NCBI GenBank assembly: GCA_022822245.1
Contig: JAJECB010000206.1
Coordinates: 1-26,390, forward strand
Reading direction: 5' to 3'
Length of the DNA stretch: 26,390 nt
Origin: Gammaproteobacteria bacterium
GTDB lineage: Bacteria > Pseudomonadota > Gammaproteobacteria > HK1
Shown here: positions 1 through 7,555 of the stretch, piece after piece
Layout of the letters: every line of letters begins with the position of its first letter
How positions within the stretch are numbered: position 1 is the first letter of the stretch
The notes under the pieces: generated by a model
The model's input: the letters and a program-made list of their open reading frames with translations, nothing else
Told to the model about the DNA's origin: nothing
The model's database searches: none
Made by a program: the position numbers and the translations under genes

Positions 1-262
1 CGACGGGCGCCTCGCGACCCAGCTCGGCCCCCTCGTGGCGGAGGACCAGGGGGCCGCCGGGGCGCTCCTCGCGGCCGGCCTCGCCGCCGTCCGGGGCCCG
101 GTGTTCCTCGACGCGGGGGACCATCACGCGTGGCTCGCGGACCGGCTGCCCCGGCTCGGATTCCACCGCCAGCGGGGCTACGTCCGGATGCTGCTCGGGC
201 GGCGCGAACCCCTCGACGACCCGAGCCGCATGGTGCTCATCGCGGGCCCCGAGTTCGGTTGA
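1..262 (+). CDS. GNAT family N-acetyltransferase, C-terminal part (partial, 5' end outside window)
   Basis: Only the last 86 or so codons are present, read from base 2 to a TGA at 260-262. The reading frame is open from the window edge. The visible part fits the C-terminal substrate-side domain found in two-domain GNAT acetyltransferases of the YitH type: a segment beginning GRLATQLGPLVAED, then a PVFLDAGD strand, then LGFHRQRGYVRMLLGR. In that family the N-terminal GNAT domain binds acetyl-CoA, and it would lie upstream of this window. The acceptor substrate cannot be told. It is convergent with the following minus-strand binding protein and ends directly before a strong hairpin. Family assignment rests on recognised pattern only. 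Confidence 0.72.
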   Translation, partial: DGRLATQLGPLVAEDQGAAGALLAAGLAAVRGPVFLDAGDHHAWLADRLPRLGFHRQRGYVRMLLGRREPLDDPSRMVLIAGPEFG

Positions 263-297
263 CGCGCGGCCGGGCCGGGGTCCGGCCGGGCCGCGCG
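263..297. terminator. Long GC hairpin between convergent genes
   Basis: Two 16-base arms (263-278 and 282-297) are inverted repeats with a single mismatch around a 3-base loop. The hairpin starts at the first base after the acetyltransferase stop and lies 18 bases from the stop of the opposing gene. There is no T-run on either side, so it is not a textbook Rho-independent terminator. A very stable stem between convergent stops is still best read as a bidirectional transcription end or mRNA 3' stabiliser. Confidence 0.6.
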
Positions 298-314
298 CGG
301 GAGGGCGCCTTCCG

Positions 315-1316
315 CTACTTCGCGAACTTGATGCTCATGTCGAGGAAGTCGTTGCGGTACGCGGAGGCGATGTCGAACGGCGTCTCGAGCTCGAAGTAGG
401 CCTCGATGAGCCCGTAGTCGCCGGCCATCCGCTCCGGATCGAAGTAGCCGAGGGCGCCGGTGCGCGAGCTCTCCGCGTCCATCAGCTCCTCGACGAGGGC
501 CCAGTTCGCCATGCTGTCCTCCTTCTTGAGCCCGCTGTTGGCGGCGAGGAGGGCGTCGATGCACGGCTCCGGATCCTTCACGCAGGCGGCGTACGCCTTC
601 TGGGTCACCTTGACGAAGGCTTCCGCGACCCCGGGGTTCGCCTCGAGGAACGCGCCGTTCGCGATCACCGAGTTGCCGTAGGGGTTGACTCCGATCTCCT
701 TGCCCGAGACGAATCCCATGTCCTCGCCGAACACCCGCTCGAAGATGAAGTGGATGTTGTAAAAGGAGGTCGTGACGTCGATGCTGTCCGACTTGAGGGC
801 GGAGATCTTGGCGTTCGGCTGCACGTTCACCCAGGTCACCGAGCCCGGGTCCATCCCGACCGCCTTGGCGAAGGCGGGCCACATCTGCCGGGCCGCGTCC
901 CACGGCGGGTTGCCGATCTTCTTCCCCGCGAACTCGGGCACCTCGGTGATCCCGGAGCTCTTCTTCCAGTAGAAGCCGTAGGGGGAATTGGCGTAGATGT
1001 TGAAGACCGCGACGAGATCGGCTCCCTTGCCCTTGTTCACGAGCGCGGTGCCGAGGTCCGCGATGCCGAGCTGGTTCTTGCCGATCCCGACGCGCTGGGA
1101 GGACAGGGTCGAGCCCTTGCCCTGCTCGATGGTGAGGTCGATTCCAGCGTCGGCGTACCAGCCCTGGGCCTGCGCCCAGTAGACGGGGGCGTGGTCCCCG
1201 CCGGCCACCCAGTTCAGGATGAAGCTCACCTCGGCGGCGCGGGCCGCTCCGCTCGAGCCGAGCACCAGCAATGCGGCGGCGGCGGCCGTCGCGAGCGAGC
1301 GTCGAATGTCGATCAT
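315..1316 (-). CDS. ABC transporter substrate-binding protein, NMT1/THI5-like (SsuA/TauA type)
   Basis: A 333-residue exported solute receptor, probably the periplasmic component for the divergent permease/ATPase pair at 2689-4236. An ATG at 1314-1316 is chosen because AAGGAGG (complement of 1326-1332) lies 9 bases upstream and because it gives a clean signal peptide: MIDIRRS, a hydrophobic run AAAAALLVLG, and cleavage near ARA-AEV (about residue 27). The mature start, FILNWVAGGDHAPVYWAQAQG, is the typical opening of the NMT1/THI5-like family, which binds small organic ligands such as sulfonates, taurine, pyrimidines or aromatic acids. Later segments such as GIDLTIEQGKG and KIGNPPWDAARQMWP also fit. 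Two cysteines near residue 240 (AACVKDPEPC) may form a disulfide. The ligand cannot be read from sequence. A longer reading from 1457 would bury the signal peptide and is rejected. Confidence 0.88.
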   Translation of the reverse strand: MIDIRRSLATAAAAALLVLGSSGAARAAEVSFILNWVAGGDHAPVYWAQAQGWYADAGIDLTIEQGKGSTLSSQRVGIGKNQLGIADLGTALVNKGKGADLVAVFNIYANSPYGFYWKKSSGITEVPEFAGKKIGNPPWDAARQMWPAFAKAVGMDPGSVTWVNVQPNAKISALKSDSIDVTTSFYNIHFIFERVFGEDMGFVSGKEIGVNPYGNSVIANGAFLEANPGVAEAFVKVTQKAYAACVKDPEPCIDALLAANSGLKKEDSMANWALVEELMDAESSRTGALGYFDPERMAGDYGLIEAYFELETPFDIASAYRNDFLDMSIKFAK

Positions 1317-1538
1317 GGCGTGTTTCCTCCTTGGTTCCTCGGCCGCGGAGCCCGTCGCCCCACCGGCCGCGCGGTGGTTCCCGACCCTCGAACCGAAGGC
1401 GTCGGCGAGCCGGAGAGTCCCGCCGGGGAGCTTACCGGTATTGGGGCGGGTCTTCACGCCGCGCAGCCGGGCGCCCGATTCGGGGCGGCGGCGCGCGGCG
1501 TGACTCCGCCCGATGGGAGGCGGGTGGGGGTCGGCGTC

Positions 1539-1567
1539 TTGACCGCGCCGGGCATCTGTTCCAGATT
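1539..1567 (+). promoter_or_regulatory. Possible sigma70-type promoter for the 1595-7472 operon
   Basis: TTGACC (1539-1544) is followed after 17 bases by CAGATT (1562-1567). The -35 matches consensus at five of six positions, the -10 at only three. Placement fits a short leader before the GTG start at 1595. The rest of the divergent intergenic space (1317-1538) carries the ribosome site of the minus-strand binding protein and no convincing operator. Confidence 0.3.
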
Positions 1568-1594
1568 CAGCCGCTGCATCGTGGCGCGGGACCC

Positions 1595-2674
1595 GTGCGG
1601 ACCGCGGGAGAAGCCGAGATCGGTCACAACGCCATTCCGGAAGACGTCCTGGCCGTGCTGCGCCGGGGCGCGGTCATTCCGGCCCACCCGCTCGCCCTAA
1701 CCGCCGAGCGTCGCCTCGACGAGCGTCACCAGGCGGCCCTGACCCGCTACTACATCGACGCCGGGGCGGGCGGGCTCGCGGTCGGGGTGCACAGCACCCA
1801 GTTCACCATCCGCGAGGCCGGTCTCTACGCGCCGGTGCTGGCTCTCGCCATGGACACCGCCCGGGCCTGGGCCGAGCGTCCGCTCGCGATGATCGCGGGC
1901 CTCGTCGGCGGCACCGAACAGGCCGTCGACGAGGCCCGGACCGCCCGCGACCTCGGCTACCACGCCGGGCTCCTCAGCCTTGCCGCCTTCCGGGGCGCTC
2001 CGGAAGACGCGATCGTGGACCACTGCGCGGCGGTCGCCGAGGTCCTGCCCGTTGTCGGCTTCTACCTCCAGCCGGCCGTCGGCGGCATCCATCTGCCCGC
2101 CTCGTTCTGGCGCCGCTTCGCCGCGATCGAGAACGTCGTCGCGATCAAGGTCGCGCCCTTCGACCGCTACCGCACCCTGGACGTGGTCCGCGGCGTGGTG
2201 GAGGCGCGGGCCGAGGAGCGCGTCGCCCTCTATACCGGGAACGACGACAGCATTCTTCTCGACCTCGTGGCCCCCTTCGTCCTTCGCCGCGACGACGGGT
2301 ACGTGACGGTCCGCTTTCGCGGCGGCCTCCTCGGCCACTGGAACGTCTGGGTGCGGGTGGCGGTCACGCTGCTCGCGAGGGCCCACGCCGCGTTCGACTC
2401 GGGGCGCATCGACACCGAGCTCCTCGGCCTCGCGTCCCAGATCACCGACTGCAACGCGGCCCTGTTCGACGTCGCGAACGAATTCCGGGGCTGCATCGCG
2501 GGCTGCCACGAGGTGCTGCATCGCCAGGGCCTGATGCCGGGCATCTGGTGCCTCGACCCGGACGAGGGGCTGAGCCCGGGCCAGCGCGAGGAGATCGACC
2601 GGGTGATCGCCAGCTATCCCCACCTCACGGACGACGCGTTCGTCGCCGAGAACCTCCCTCGCTGGCTCGGCTGA
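1595..2674 (+). CDS. Dihydrodipicolinate synthase (DapA) family aldolase/lyase
   Basis: A 359-residue class I TIM-barrel lyase/aldolase of the DapA/NAL superfamily, which uses a Schiff-base lysine to cleave or join pyruvate-like units. The expected Lys is in VVAIKVAPF (K185) and the tyrosine in GFYLQPAVGG (Y157). The usual GTTGE loop is replaced by AVGVHSTQF, so this is not a lysine-biosynthesis DapA and probably acts in catabolism. The start is uncertain. GTG at 1595 gives a normal N-terminus (then PEDVLAVLRRG and IPAHPLAL) and follows a possible promoter, but its ribosome site is weak. An ATG at 1271 is rejected because it would add over 100 unrelated residues and overlap the divergent gene's signal-peptide region. 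The permease follows after 14 bases, so this is the first gene of the operon. Confidence 0.85.
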   Translation: MRTAGEAEIGHNAIPEDVLAVLRRGAVIPAHPLALTAERRLDERHQAALTRYYIDAGAGGLAVGVHSTQFTIREAGLYAPVLALAMDTARAWAERPLAMIAGLVGGTEQAVDEARTARDLGYHAGLLSLAAFRGAPEDAIVDHCAAVAEVLPVVGFYLQPAVGGIHLPASFWRRFAAIENVVAIKVAPFDRYRTLDVVRGVVEARAEERVALYTGNDDSILLDLVAPFVLRRDDGYVTVRFRGGLLGHWNVWVRVAVTLLARAHAAFDSGRIDTELLGLASQITDCNAALFDVANEFRGCIAGCHEVLHRQGLMPGIWCLDPDEGLSPGQREEIDRVIASYPHLTDDAFVAENLPRWLG

Positions 2675-2688
2675 AGGGGGCGCACCGG

Positions 2689-3459
2689 ATGGAGGGCTGG
2701 CGGGAGAACATCGGGCGTTGGGTGCTGATCGCGGCCATGCACGTGGCGGTGGTGGTCGCGTGGCAGCTCTGGGTGGTGCTCGGCAAGGTCGAGTCCTACA
2801 TCATGCCGACCCCTGTCGAGACCTTCGCCACCCTCCTCGACTTCCAGAACTACAACTGGATGCACAACACGCTCGTCACCGCCGCGTCGGTGTTCGGCGG
2901 GTTCTGGCTGGCGGTGGCGGTCGGGGTGGTGCTGGCCCTCGTCTTCAGTTGGTCCCGCCGGCTGAACGACGCCTTCATGCCTCTTATCGTCTCGCTGAAC
3001 ATGATCCCCAAGGTGGCCCTCGGCCCGATCTTCATCGTGTGGTTCTCGTACGGGCTCGGTCCGAACATCATCATCGCGTTCTCCATCTGCTTCCTGCCGA
3101 TCCTCATCACCACCGCCCGGGGGCTCGACGAGGTGGAGCCGGACCTCCTGGACCTCGTGCGCACCCTTCGGGCTACCCGCTGGCAGGTCTTCGCCAAGAT
3201 CCAGCTCCCGAGCGCCCTTCCGTACCTCTTCTCCGGCATGAAGGTGGCGGTGGTGCTGGCCGTGGCGGGGGCGATCGTCGGCGAGTTCATCGCCTCGGAG
3301 GAGGGCCTCGGCTACCTCATGCTGCAGGTCCAGGTCGCGCTCGACACCGCGGCGATGTTCATGGCGGTGCTGCTCATCACCGCCGTCGGAGTGGTGCTGT
3401 ACGCCCTCGTCCTTCTCCTGGAGCGGCTCGCGGTGGTCCGTGACGCGCGGCTCGACTAG
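2689..3459 (+). CDS. ABC transporter permease, SsuC/TauC-like
   Basis: A 256-residue inner-membrane permease of the binding-protein-dependent (BPD_transp_1) family, with about six hydrophobic segments. The first (about 12-32) is VLIAAMHVAVVVAWQLWVVL. The cytoplasmic EAA loop that docks to the ATPase lies at about 145-185: ARGLDEVEPDLLDLVRTLRA, then a tract ending LPSALPYLF. The stretch before it, NMIPKVALGPIFIVWF, is typical of the nitrate/sulfonate/taurine permease subfamily. ATG at 2689 is preceded by GAAGGGGG (2673-2680), and the longer reading from 2548 overlaps the lyase. It sits 14 bases after the lyase stop and 12 before the ATPase. Its natural partners are the ATPase at 3472 and the NMT1-type receptor at 315-1316. 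Confidence 0.92.
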   Translation: MEGWRENIGRWVLIAAMHVAVVVAWQLWVVLGKVESYIMPTPVETFATLLDFQNYNWMHNTLVTAASVFGGFWLAVAVGVVLALVFSWSRRLNDAFMPLIVSLNMIPKVALGPIFIVWFSYGLGPNIIIAFSICFLPILITTARGLDEVEPDLLDLVRTLRATRWQVFAKIQLPSALPYLFSGMKVAVVLAVAGAIVGEFIASEEGLGYLMLQVQVALDTAAMFMAVLLITAVGVVLYALVLLLERLAVVRDARLD

Positions 3460-3471
3460 GGGGCGGGACGC

Positions 3472-4236
3472 ATGCGCGAGCCGTTCATCCACCTTGCCGG
3501 GATGAGCAAGGTCTACCGCCGCCGTCGCGACGAGTTTCTCGCCGTCTCGGACGTCACCCTCGACGTGACGGCCGGCGAGCTGGTCTCCCTCGTCGGCCCT
3601 TCCGGATGCGGCAAGACCACCGTGCTCAAGGTGCTCGCGGGGCTCCATCCCCACGACGGCGGCACGGTCCGGATCGGCAATGCGGAGACGCCCTTCGACC
3701 CTACCCGGGACATCGGCATGGTGTTCCAGCAGCCTCTCCTCCTCAAGTGGCGGCGGATCATCGAGAACGTGCTGCTCCCGGCCGAGATCCTCGGCATCGC
3801 CCGGGGGGAGGCGCGCGAGCGAGCGCAGTTTCTCCTCGACATGGTCGGGCTCGCCGGCTTCGAGCGGAGCTACCCCTACGAGCTTTCGGGGGGCATGCAG
3901 CAGCGTGCGGCCATCGCCCGATCGCTCATTCACGATCCCCAGGTAATCCTCATGGACGAGCCCTTCGGCGCCCTCGACGCGCTGACCCGGGAGAAGATGA
4001 ACCTCGAGCTCATGCGGATCTGGGAGGAGAGCCGCAAGACCATCATCTTCGTCACCCACAGCATCCAGGAGGCGGTGTTCCTCGGGTCGCGCTGCGCGGT
4101 GCTGACCGCGGGCCCCGCCCGGATGGCCGACAATTTCGAGATCGACCTCCCGTACCCGCGTACCCTCGACCTCAAGACCCACCAGGACTTCGGCGTCTAC
4201 GCGCGGCGCATCTACCGTCTGTTGGGCATGGAGTGA
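3472..4236 (+). CDS. ABC transporter ATP-binding protein, SsuB/TauB-like
   Basis: A 254-residue cytoplasmic ATPase that powers the adjacent permease. All nucleotide-binding motifs are present: Walker A GPSGCGKTT (42-50), Q-loop at Q86 (VFQQPLL), signature LSGGMQQR (138-145), Walker B ILMDEP (159-164), D-loop GALDAL, and the switch histidine in VTHSIQEA (H196). Its length and the absence of a C-terminal regulatory domain fit the nitrate/sulfonate/taurine class rather than sugar or polyamine ATPases. AGGGGGCG immediately upstream, overlapping the permease stop region, serves as ribosome site. It ends three bases before the next start, indicating translational coupling with the dehydrogenase gene, so transport and metabolism are expressed together. 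Confidence 0.95.
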   Translation: MREPFIHLAGMSKVYRRRRDEFLAVSDVTLDVTAGELVSLVGPSGCGKTTVLKVLAGLHPHDGGTVRIGNAETPFDPTRDIGMVFQQPLLLKWRRIIENVLLPAEILGIARGEARERAQFLLDMVGLAGFERSYPYELSGGMQQRAAIARSLIHDPQVILMDEPFGALDALTREKMNLELMRIWEESRKTIIFVTHSIQEAVFLGSRCAVLTAGPARMADNFEIDLPYPRTLDLKTHQDFGVYARRIYRLLGME

Positions 4237-4239
4237 GCA

Positions 4240-5391
4240 ATGAACGAACGCCGCCTCGGCATCATCATGAATGGCGTCACCGGCCGCATGGGCCGGAACC
4301 AGCACCTCGAGCGATCGGTGCTCGCGATCATGCGCGAGGGCGGTCTCCCGCTCGCCGACGGCAGCCGCGTGATGCCGGATCCGATCCTCGTCGGGCGCGA
4401 CGAGGGACGGGTCGCGGCCCTCGCCCGGGCGTACGGCATCGCACGCTGGACGGCGGATCTCGACGCCGCCCTCGCCGATCCCGAGGATCGGCTGTTCTTC
4501 GACACCGCACATACCGGGGGCCGGGCCGAGCGGCTCGTGCGCGCGGTCGCGGCCGGCAAGGACGTCTATTGCGAGAAGCCGGCGGCGAGCGATCTCGCCG
4601 GAGCCCTCGCCGCCTGGCGTGCCGCCCGGGACGCCGGGGTGCGGCACGGGGTGGTCCAGGACAAGCTCTGGATGCCGGGGGTGCGCAAGCTCCGGCTCCT
4701 CATCGACGCGGGGTTCTTCGGCCGGATCCTCTCGGTGCGCGGGGAGTTCGGCTACTGGGTGTTCGAGGGCGACCTCCAGCCCGCCCAGCGCCCGTCCTGG
4801 AACTACCGGGTAGCGGAGGGCGGGGGGATCATCCTCGACATGCTCTGCCACTGGCGCTACCTCGTCGACAACACCTTCGGCCCCATCCGGGCGGTGAGCT
4901 GCCGGGGCGCGACCCACATCCCGCGGCGCCGGGACGAGAACGGGGCCGAGTACGAGGCGACCGCCGATGACGCCGCCTACGCCACGTTCGAGCTCGACGA
5001 CGGGATGGTGGTCCAGTTCAACTCGTCGTGGTGCGTGCGGGTGCGGCGCGACGACCTCCTCACCCTGCAGGTGGACGGGACCCACGGCTCGGCGGTGGCG
5101 GGCCTGCGCCGCTGCTTCACCCAGTCGCGGGTCAACACCCCGAAGCCGGTCTGGAACCCGGACCTTCCGCCCGCCGTCGATTACGCGGCGGGGTGGAGCG
5201 AGGTTCCGGACACGATGGACTACCCGAACGCCTTCCGCGCCCAGTGGGAGCGGTTCATCCGCCACCTCCACGGGGAGGCTTCCTTCCCGTGGGACCTCCG
5301 CGAAGGGGCCAAGGGATTGCAGCTCGCCGAGCTCGGGCTCGCGAGCTGGGCCGAGCGGCGCTGGCGCGACGTCGAAGACCTGGAGGACTGA
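4240..5391 (+). CDS. Gfo/Idh/MocA family oxidoreductase
   Basis: A 383-residue NAD(P)-dependent dehydrogenase. The N-terminal Rossmann fold shows GVTGRMG (12-18), a GxxGxxG pattern reminiscent of DapB, and the family hallmark CEKP (111-114) carries the catalytic/cofactor lysine. The C-terminal half is the usual substrate-binding alpha/beta domain with GGGIILDMLCHWRYLVD, whose histidine is at the place of the family's catalytic His. Members oxidise or reduce sugars, inositols, keto-sugars and related cyclic polyols. The start lies three bases after the ATPase stop and uses GGAGTGAG overlapping that stop; the end is three bases before the next gene. It probably performs the first oxidation of the imported compound, with the two lyases and the isomerase acting later. 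Substrate unknown. Confidence 0.9.
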   Translation: MNERRLGIIMNGVTGRMGRNQHLERSVLAIMREGGLPLADGSRVMPDPILVGRDEGRVAALARAYGIARWTADLDAALADPEDRLFFDTAHTGGRAERLVRAVAAGKDVYCEKPAASDLAGALAAWRAARDAGVRHGVVQDKLWMPGVRKLRLLIDAGFFGRILSVRGEFGYWVFEGDLQPAQRPSWNYRVAEGGGIILDMLCHWRYLVDNTFGPIRAVSCRGATHIPRRRDENGAEYEATADDAAYATFELDDGMVVQFNSSWCVRVRRDDLLTLQVDGTHGSAVAGLRRCFTQSRVNTPKPVWNPDLPPAVDYAAGWSEVPDTMDYPNAFRAQWERFIRHLHGEASFPWDLREGAKGLQLAELGLASWAERRWRDVEDLED

Positions 5392-5394
5392 GCG

Positions 5395-6561
5395 ATGGCC
5401 ACCCTGAACCTCCCCGCGGTCGGCGGCCGGCTGGAGCCGTTCACCATCTCGGGGCCGCGCGAGTTCTCCGCGCGCGCAAACCGCCCCTTCAACCGGGTGG
5501 CCCTCGCGGCGTGCCACGTCGTCGCGGACCCGGTGGCGGACGTCGACCCGTGGCTCGCCCCGGCCCTCGACTGGGAGGCGACGATCGCCTACCGGCGGTA
5601 CCTCTTCGACCTCGGCCTCGGGGTGGCGGAGGCGATGGACACCGCCCAGCGCGGCATGGGGCTCGACTGGGCGGCGAGCCGGGACCTCATCCGCCGGAGC
5701 CTCGCCGCCGCCCGGACCATTCCCGGCGCGGTGATCGCGTGCGGGGCCGGCACCGACCACCTGGCCCCCGAGCCGGGGCTCGGAGTCGACGACGTGATCG
5801 CCGCGTACGAGGAGCAGGTCGCGTTCATCGAGGGCCTCGGGGGGCGGGTGATCCTCATGGCGAGCCGGGTGCTCGCGGGCGCCGCCCGGTCGCCGGACGA
5901 CTACGCGAGGGTCTACGACCGGATCCTCGGCCAGGTGCGCGAGCCGGTGATCATCCACTGGCTCGGGGAGATGTTCGACCCCGCCCTCGCCGGATACTGG
6001 GGCGAGCACGACCACCTCGCGGCGATGGAGGTCTGCCTCGGGGTGATCGAGGCCAACGCGGGCCGGGTCGACGGCATCAAGGTCTCCCTGCTCGACAAGG
6101 ACAAGGAAATCGCCATGCGCCGGCGGCTGCCGGAAGGGGTGCGCATGTACTCCGGCGACGACTTCCACTTCGCCGAGCTCATCGCCGGCGACCCGGTCGG
6201 CTACAGCGATGCCCTGCTCGGGATCTTCGACGCCATCGCACCCGTCGCCTCCGCCGCCCTGGGCGCCCTCGCGGGCGGCGACGAGGCCGGGTTCCACGAG
6301 ATCCTGGCCCCGACCGTGCCGCTTTCCCGGCACGTGTTCCGGTCCCCGACCCGCTTCTACAAAACAGGGGTGGTGTTCATGGCCTGGCTGAACGGGCACC
6401 AGGACCATTTCGTCATGGTCGGCGGGCAGCAGAGCGCCCGCTCGCTCCTTCACCTCGCCGAAATCTTCCGCCTCGCCGACGCGGCGGGGCTCCTCCGCGA
6501 TCCCGACCTCGCGAGCGACCGCATGCGCCGCCTGATGGCGGTGCACGGCCTCGATGGCTGA
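5395..6561 (+). CDS. DUF993 family protein (DapA-like TIM-barrel lyase)
   Basis: A 388-residue soluble protein recognised as DUF993, usually labelled a dihydrodipicolinate synthase family protein. Characteristic segments are CHVVADPVADVDPWLAPALD (about 40-59), YRRYLFDLGLGVAEAMDTAQ, RGMGLDW, and VDGIKVSLLDKDKE, whose K229 is the likely Schiff-base lysine. PVIIHWLGEMFDP and the phenylalanine/histidine-rich GDDFHFAELI line the expected active site. Function is not established for this family; a retro-aldol or decarboxylative step on a keto-acid is an inference. GGAGG at 5382-5386 gives a good ribosome site, and only three bases separate it from the dehydrogenase stop. Its presence beside a second, ordinary DapA-like gene in the same operon suggests two separate C-C cleavage steps or two substrates. 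Confidence 0.85.
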   Translation: MATLNLPAVGGRLEPFTISGPREFSARANRPFNRVALAACHVVADPVADVDPWLAPALDWEATIAYRRYLFDLGLGVAEAMDTAQRGMGLDWAASRDLIRRSLAAARTIPGAVIACGAGTDHLAPEPGLGVDDVIAAYEEQVAFIEGLGGRVILMASRVLAGAARSPDDYARVYDRILGQVREPVIIHWLGEMFDPALAGYWGEHDHLAAMEVCLGVIEANAGRVDGIKVSLLDKDKEIAMRRRLPEGVRMYSGDDFHFAELIAGDPVGYSDALLGIFDAIAPVASAALGALAGGDEAGFHEILAPTVPLSRHVFRSPTRFYKTGVVFMAWLNGHQDHFVMVGGQQSARSLLHLAEIFRLADAAGLLRDPDLASDRMRRLMAVHGLDG

Positions 6562-6650
6562 CGTCCGTGCGCCGGGGTCGCGCAGCGCGCCCGCGCGCAA
6601 CGCACGGTCGGCCGTGACGGCGGGGGAGACAGCCGGCGCGGGAGGCGTCG

Positions 6651-7472
6651 GTGGCTGACCTTGCCCGCCTCTCGATCAACCAGGCGACCACCCGCGAGCA
6701 GTGGTCGCTCGCGGAGGCGATCGCGGGCTACGCGGCCCAGGGGGTGCGGGCCATCGGGATCTGGCGCGACAAGCTCGAGGAATGCGGGGTGGAGGAAGCC
6801 CGCCGCCTCGTCGCCGATCACGGCATGCGGGTCACCGGCCTTTGCCGGGCGGGCATGTTTCCGGCCGCCGACGCGGCCGGCCGCCGCCGCGCGATCGACG
6901 ACGGGCTTCGCGCCGTCGACGAGGCCGCCGCGCTCGCCGCCGACTGCCTCGTCGTCGTCGCCGGGGGCCTCCCCCCAGGGTCGCGCGATCTTCCCGGCAC
7001 CCGGGCGATGATCCGGGACGCCCTCGGGGCGATCCTGCCCCGGGCCCGGGCGGCGGGCATTCCGGTCGCCGTCGAGCCGCTGCACCCGATGTACGCCGCG
7101 GACCGCTCGGCGGTCAACACCCTCGCCCAGGCCCTCGACCTCTGCGACGAGCTCGGCGACGGGATTGGGGTCGTCGTCGACGTCTACCACGTGTGGTGGG
7201 ACCCGGACCTCCCCGCCCAGATCGCCCGCGCGGCCGGTCGCATCCATGCCTGCCACGTCTCGGACTGGCGGCTCGAGACCCGGGACCTCTTCGCCGACCG
7301 CGGCATGATGGGCGACGGGGTCATCGACCTCCCCGCGATCGGGGCAATGGTCGCCGCCGCCGGCTACCGGGGCCTCATCGAGGTCGAGATCTTCTCCGCC
7401 TTCGACTGGTGGCGCCGCCCCGGCGAGGAGGTCGTTCGCATCACCCGAGAGCGCTTCCGCGACCACGTCTGA
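6651..7472 (+). CDS. Sugar phosphate isomerase/epimerase-like TIM-barrel protein
   Basis: A 273-residue protein of the AP-endonuclease family 2 / xylose-isomerase-like fold, which uses a divalent metal to isomerise, epimerise or dehydrate sugars and keto-inositols. Likely metal ligands are E142 (VAVEPLHP), D177 and H180 (VVVDVYHVWWDP), H202 (HACHVSDWR) and a glutamate in GLIEVEIF (E244 or E246). It starts at a GTG with GGAGG five bases upstream (6641-6645). The 89-base gap after DUF993 is the widest inside the operon but holds no terminator-like T-run. It is the last gene, followed at once by a hairpin. Comparable IolE/IolI-like proteins work next to Gfo/Idh/MocA dehydrogenases in polyol and keto-sugar catabolism; the substrate here is unknown. 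Confidence 0.88.
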   Translation: MADLARLSINQATTREQWSLAEAIAGYAAQGVRAIGIWRDKLEECGVEEARRLVADHGMRVTGLCRAGMFPAADAAGRRRAIDDGLRAVDEAAALAADCLVVVAGGLPPGSRDLPGTRAMIRDALGAILPRARAAGIPVAVEPLHPMYAADRSAVNTLAQALDLCDELGDGIGVVVDVYHVWWDPDLPAQIARAAGRIHACHVSDWRLETRDLFADRGMMGDGVIDLPAIGAMVAAAGYRGLIEVEIFSAFDWWRRPGEEVVRITRERFRDHV

Positions 7473-7507
7473 GTCCGGCCCGGAGGCTGCCGGTACCGGG
7501 CGCGGAC
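7473..7507 (+). terminator. Hairpin after the catabolic operon
   Basis: Arms 7473-7483 and 7496-7507 pair over 11 bases with one bulged base and a 12-base loop, starting directly after the isomerase stop. The loop includes part of a perfect 10-base palindrome (7490-7499). There is no T-run. The position between convergent genes supports a transcription end. Confidence 0.45.
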
Positions 7508-7555
7508 GCCGGCGCGGGTGCGGCCCGGCGCGCAGGAACCGGTGGCCGGTCCGGA

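Noticed and set aside
1271..1594. Extension of the DapA-like gene to an ATG at 1271
   Set aside because: It would overlap the divergent binding-protein start and add 108 residues rich in Arg/Pro that the family lacks.
2614..6600. A 1,328-codon open frame on the minus strand
   Set aside because: It lies antisense to five genes with clear family motifs, and its translation is Arg/His/Glu/Pro-rich with no domain pattern. Long antisense frames are expected at this GC content.
7490..7499. Perfect 10-base palindrome CCGGTACCGG as an operator
   Set aside because: It lies in a convergent 3' region inside a larger hairpin, where no start is available to regulate.
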